A stretch of DNA of 10,655 nucleotides from Quadrisphaera sp. (lineage in GTDB: Bacteria > Actinomycetota > Actinomycetes > Actinomycetales > Quadrisphaeraceae): NCBI GenBank assembly GCA_029258695.1, contig JARIBR010000207.1, forward strand, positions 1-10,655. The letters run 5' to 3'. Below the pieces are notes generated by a model that saw only the letters and a program-made list of their open reading frames with translations, ran no database searches and had not been told where the DNA came from. The position numbers and the translations under genes were made by a program. Shown piece by piece: positions 7,844-10,655 of the stretch. The stretch's first letter is position 1. Each line of letters begins with the position of its first letter.

Positions 7844-7913
7844 AGCGAGAACACGGGACGAGCGTCGCCCGCACGTCCGGGAGCGCGCCGGTCACCGCCG
7901 TGATGGTGGTGGC

Positions 7914-8789
7914 TCAGCGTCCATCACGCAGGGCGCAGGCGTCGGTCACCGTACGAGCCACCCAGCGTTGGCGTCCCATGACGTGCTCCCACGCGAAGCG
8001 CAGGACGAGCCAACCGGCGGCCGCGAGCTCGTCGTAGCGCGCGGCGTCCCGGCGCAGGGCCTCACGCCCGCCGTGCCAGGCGAAGCTGTCTGCCTCGAGG
8101 ACGATGCGCCGTCGCACGTCCGCCAGGTCGACCCGCTTGCGCGGCCCCGCGTCGTCGATGACGACCTGCGGCTCGAAGCCGCCCACGCCCGTCTCCACCA
8201 CGACGGCGCGAAGCACCGACTCGAAGGTGTTGGTGGCCCGTGCGTCCGCGGTCAGCGCCAGACGGGCTACGTCCGCCGGCGCGCGACCGCCCCACCGCGC
8301 CGCGGCGCTGAGCAGCTGCTCCCGAGAGGCGAAGCCCTCTCGCAGCACCGCGTCGGCCACGGCGAGCGCTCGAGGGTAGGGCAGTGACGTGGCGCAGTCG
8401 AGCGCCGTCCGCACCGGCGAGGTCACCCGCCCCAGCACCTCGTCGGGTGCCAGGTCCGCCCAGTGGAGCAGCGGTGGGGTCGGCGGCTGCTCGTGGGGAC
8501 GGGTCCGGTGCCGGTTGCGGCCGCGCGGGAGGGTCAGGTGGACCCGGTCGGGCTCGCGATCGACGCCGAGCCGCCAGATCCTCGCCGCGCTCTCGTGGGA
8601 GACCACCGCGTCCAGCGCGGAGGCCCCCAGGAGGGCCGGAACCGCGCCCGGGTGGGCGTAGCGGCCCCTCGCGGTGCGCACCACCTGGCCCGTCCGCACC
8701 GCGCCGGCGAGCCGGCGGTCGCTGAGCACGGCGAGCTGCGCCCGGGTCGCCGTGCCGCCGTGGTGGGTGAGCAGCTGGGAGAGGTCCAC
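7914..8789 (-). CDS. AbiEi-like winged helix + DUF559 (Vsr-like) domain protein
   Basis: 291 residues from GTG 8789. The N-terminal about 50 residues ([21 protein letters not shown], then [18 protein letters not shown]) resemble the winged-helix domain of AbiEi-type antitoxins. A middle region follows with [11 protein letters not shown] and [11 protein letters not shown]. The C-terminal about 110 residues fit DUF559, a PD-(D/E)XK fold related to Vsr repair endonuclease: TFESVLR (Glu190), RVDLAD (Asp221), [12 protein letters not shown] (Glu232, Asp234), then [20 protein letters not shown]. Such proteins are common, scattered and uncharacterised in Actinobacteria. No AbiEii-type nucleotidyltransferase toxin is next to it. 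GTG 8789 is chosen because no other usable start precedes the conserved part; it lacks a clear ribosome binding site. The frame stays open to 9242 only through low-complexity repeats. The gene stands alone between two repeat elements. Confidence 0.8.
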   Translation of the reverse strand: MDLSQLLTHHGGTATRAQLAVLSDRRLAGAVRTGQVVRTARGRYAHPGAVPALLGASALDAVVSHESAARIWRLGVDREPDRVHLTLPRGRNRHRTRPHEQPPTPPLLHWADLAPDEVLGRVTSPVRTALDCATSLPYPRALAVADAVLREGFASREQLLSAAARWGGRAPADVARLALTADARATNTFESVLRAVVVETGVGGFEPQVVIDDAGPRKRVDLADVRRRIVLEADSFAWHGGREALRRDAARYDELAAAGWLVLRFAWEHVMGRQRWVARTVTDACALRDGR

Positions 8790-8866
8790 CAGCTCACGGT
8801 GGCGTGTCCGCTCGCCGGGAGCCGGCGCCCGTCCACAGGCTGAGGACGCCCTGCTCGTCCGCCGGC

Positions 8867-8940
8867 GCGCCCACGGACGTGCAGGACCGCGCCCCGCAGG
8901 CCGACACGCCGTCGCACGGCGGTCTCGTGCACGTCCGTGG
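8867..8940. repeat. Inverted repeat with nested hairpin (right copy of the 7766-7843 element)
   Basis: Starts with GCGCCCACGGACGTGCA (8867-8883), the same arm as in the left copy. Its last 13 bases, CCACGGACGTGCA (8871-8883), pair perfectly with 8928-8940 across a 44-nt spacer. The spacer carries CCGACACGCCG (8901-8911) at almost the same offset from arm 1 as the identical word in the left copy (7800-7810), and a hairpin CGCCGT-CGC-ACGGCG (8907-8921). The rest of the spacer differs from the left copy. It lies upstream of the DUF559 gene start. I see no gene in 8790-9052. Confidence 0.85.
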
Positions 8941-8941
8941 C

Positions 8942-9051
8942 GACGCGCCCGGAGGGGAGGCGGCGAGGCGGCGAGGCGGCGAGGCGGCGAGGCGGCGACG
9001 CGCCCGGAGGGGAGGTGAGGAGGCGGCGAGGCGGCGAGGCGGCGACGAGGT
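8942..9051. repeat. 55-bp duplication containing an 8-bp GAGGCGGC satellite
   Basis: GACGCGCCCGGAGGGGAGG occurs at 8942-8960 and again at 8997-9015, exactly 55 bp apart. After each copy runs an 8-bp tandem GAGGCGGC: five units at 8957-8996 and three at 9020-9043. The array lies directly beyond the right inverted repeat and ends 1-2 bp before the stop codon of the acetyltransferase gene. The minus-strand frames through it read as monotonous Arg/Leu/Ala/Ser/Pro octapeptides and are not taken as coding. Confidence 0.9.
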
Positions 9052-9052
9052 G

Positions 9053-9937
9053 TCAGAACAGGACGGTCGCGAAGGTGCCCACCTGCTCGAAGCCCACCTC
9101 GCGGTACGCCCGGATCGCACGGTCGTTGTACCCGTTCACGTACAGGCTCGTGACGCCCATGCCGCGCCGGCGGACCTGCGCCACCACGGCGGCCACCCCC
9201 GGCGCCGAGAGACCGCGCCCGCGGTGGTCGGGGTGGACCCACACGCCCTGCACCTGGACCACGCCGGGTGCGACCGCGCCGAGCTCGGCCTTGAACACCA
9301 CCTGGCGATCGTCGCCGACGCCGTCGAAGGAGGCGAAGTACCGACCGGCCTCCACGGTCTCGGTGATGCGGCGGCGGTACGCCACCCCGCCGTCAGCGGC
9401 GACGGGCGAGTACCCCACCTCCTCGCTGAACATCGCCACCGAGGCCGGCACCAGCGCGTCGAGGTCGTCGGTCGTGGCGACCACCACGCGCGGGTCGGGG
9501 GCGACGGCCGGCTCGGCGTCGATGGCGAGCAACGGCTGGTCCGGGCGCACCTCGCGGGCCCTCCCCCACGATCGCTGCAACCTCACCCAGAGGGCGTTGA
9601 CCGCGTCCGCGTCACCGACGATGGACGAGCACCGCCGCCCGGCGCGGGCCAGGCGCTCCGCGAACGGGGCGACGGCGTCCGGTCCCATCTGCACGGGGAC
9701 GACGTTCGCGCCCGCCCAGCACGCGGCGACCAGCCGGCCTCTCCGGTGCAGCCCCCAGAGCTGGCCGCCGAGCCGGCCCGCGTCGGCGCCCAGGGCGAGC
9801 ACGCGCGAGCTGACGAAGACGTTGGCCACGGGGTCGTGGGCGCAGAGCTCCAGCACGGCGCTGCGGTCGCGGTCGTCGAGCGCCGAGACGCTCGCGTCGC
9901 CGCGGTGGCCGAGGCGCGAGGGCATGAGGCCGGTCAC
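9053..9937 (-). CDS. GNAT family N-acetyltransferase with N-terminal DUF4081
   Basis: 294 residues from GTG 9937 (ATG 9925 is an alternative; neither has a strong ribosome binding site). The N-terminal half (about 15-140) matches DUF4081 (ALDDRDRSAVLELCAHDPVANVFVSSRV at 19-46). The C-terminal half (about 150-294) is a GNAT domain with WVHPDHRGRGLSAPGVAA (233-250), whose RGRGLS forms the acetyl-CoA pyrophosphate loop, and the closing LYVNGYNDRAIRAYREVGF (265-283). Substrate unknown. The gene follows ispG by 56 bp on the same strand, the same pairing as Rv2868c (gcpE)-Rv2867c in M. tuberculosis (from memory), so it is probably co-transcribed with ispG. Its 3' end runs straight into the 8-bp satellite. 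Confidence 0.92.
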   Translation of the reverse strand: MTGLMPSRLGHRGDASVSALDDRDRSAVLELCAHDPVANVFVSSRVLALGADAGRLGGQLWGLHRRGRLVAACWAGANVVPVQMGPDAVAPFAERLARAGRRCSSIVGDADAVNALWVRLQRSWGRAREVRPDQPLLAIDAEPAVAPDPRVVVATTDDLDALVPASVAMFSEEVGYSPVAADGGVAYRRRITETVEAGRYFASFDGVGDDRQVVFKAELGAVAPGVVQVQGVWVHPDHRGRGLSAPGVAAVVAQVRRRGMGVTSLYVNGYNDRAIRAYREVGFEQVGTFATVLF

Positions 9938-9993
9938 GACGTGAGCACCGCGTCGGCGCAGGGTGCGCGGGCGGCGTCGGGTGGCGCCACGGC

Positions 9994-10655
9994 TCAGCCG
10001 ACGGCGACGGACGGCGTCCCGTCGCTGCTGGTCTCGCCGTCGAGCTCCATCTGCGCGGCGATGCGCTCGGCCTCCTCGATGAGGGTCGCGACGATCTGGT
10101 CCTCGGGCACCGTCTTGATGACCTCGCCGCGCACGAAGATCTGCCCTTTGCCGTTGCCGGACGCCACACCGAGGTCCGCCTCGCGGGCCTCACCGGGCCC
10201 GTTCACCACGCAGCCCATGACCGCGACCCGCAGCGGCACCGTCATGCCCTCCAGGCCGGCCGTCACCTCGTCGGCGAGCGTGTAGACGTCCACCTGGGCA
10301 CGCCCGCACGACGGGCAGGAGACGATCTCGAGCTTGCGGGGCCGCAGGTTCAGCGACTGGAGGATCTGGTTGCCCACCTTGATCTCCTCGACCGGGGGCG
10401 CCGAGAGGGAGACCCGGATCGTGTCGCCGATGCCCTTGCTGAGCAGCGCGCCGAAGGCGGTGGCGGACTTGATGGTGCCCTGGAAGGCCGGCCCGGCCTC
10501 GGTCACGCCGAGGTGCAGCGGCCAGTCGCCGCGCTCGGAGAGCATCTCGTAGGCAGCCACCATGACCACCGGGTCGTTGTGCTTCACCGAGATCTTGAAG
10601 TCGTGGAAGTCGTGCTCCTCGAACAGCGACGCCTCCCACACGGCGGACTCGACGA
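9994..10655 (-). CDS. ispG: 4-hydroxy-3-methylbut-2-en-1-yl diphosphate synthase, 3' part
   Basis: The C-terminal about 219 residues of IspG/GcpE; the 5' part lies beyond the right edge. The enzyme turns MEcPP into HMBPP in the methylerythritol phosphate pathway of isoprenoid synthesis, using a [4Fe-4S] cluster. The three cluster cysteines are present, two in SCPSCGR and one in [15 protein letters not shown], followed by the Glu of GEARE that completes cluster binding in known IspG enzymes. Other family blocks visible are [43 protein letters not shown] and the C-terminal [18 protein letters not shown] Ser/Gly/Asp-rich tail of about 15 residues ends the protein. dxr and a rip1-type protease usually precede it in Actinobacteria. 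The reading frame is open to the window edge; the GTG near 10641 is an internal Val, not a start. Confidence 0.96.
   Translation of the reverse strand, partial: VESAVWEASLFEEHDFHDFKISVKHNDPVVMVAAYEMLSERGDWPLHLGVTEAGPAFQGTIKSATAFGALLSKGIGDTIRVSLSAPPVEEIKVGNQILQSLNLRPRKLEIVSCPSCGRAQVDVYTLADEVTAGLEGMTVPLRVAVMGCVVNGPGEAREADLGVASGNGKGQIFVRGEVIKTVPEDQIVATLIEEAERIAAQMELDGETSSDGTPSVAVG

Noticed and set aside
7549..7854. Upstream extension of proS through the repeat array to 7854
   Set aside because: The family normally starts at the [11 protein letters not shown] segment; the extension is translated repeat sequence.
7549..7913. T-box or other riboswitch upstream of proS
   Set aside because: No T-box consensus is visible, and the space is occupied by the 55-bp array and the inverted repeat.
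8790..9242. Upstream extension of the DUF559 reading frame to an ATG at 9242
   Set aside because: The added 151 residues come from the repeats and the antisense of the acetyltransferase gene and have no conserved content.

Overview
The window looks like a chromosomal core region of a high-GC Gram-positive bacterium (Actinomycetota). Every convincing reading frame has almost only G or C at third codon positions, and the gene families and their order are typical of that phylum: rimP-nusA-ylxR, a DUF4439 ferritin-like lipoprotein divergent from rimP, proS, and ispG followed by a DUF4081+GNAT acetyltransferase. From memory, the same neighbourhoods exist in Mycobacterium tuberculosis around Rv2840c-Rv2845c and Rv2867c-Rv2868c. 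Genus cannot be fixed from this sequence alone.

Layout. 47-2050 (minus strand) is a tightly packed transcription/translation operon read as rimP > nusA > ylxR; infB is expected beyond the left edge. A divergent intergenic region (2051-2237) separates it from two plus-strand genes: a lipoprotein with a ferritin-like DUF4439 domain (2238-3356) and an FprA-type ferredoxin/adrenodoxin-NADP+ reductase (about 3419-4912). The latter converges on a TSUP/TauE-SafE membrane permease (4922-about 5767, minus), which abuts prolyl-tRNA synthetase proS (5764-7548, minus) and has no ordinary start codon.

7549-9052 is the accessory-looking part. It holds one gene, an AbiEi-like winged-helix plus DUF559 (Vsr-like nuclease fold) protein (7914-8789, minus), bracketed by two copies of one inverted-repeat element (7766-7843 and 8867-8940). 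The left copy is preceded by three near-identical 55-bp tandem units directly upstream of proS. The right copy is followed by a second array, also with 55-bp period, made mostly of an 8-bp satellite. The right end (9053-10655, minus) is core again: ispG (cut by the window edge) and the acetyltransferase gene.

Most of the window is housekeeping: ribosome maturation and transcription control, tRNA charging, isoprenoid precursor synthesis, redox. The unusual material is the repeat family around the DUF559 gene and the non-canonical start of the TSUP gene. I see no RNA gene, CRISPR array, insertion sequence or prophage gene, and no clear evidence of a complete new multi-gene system.
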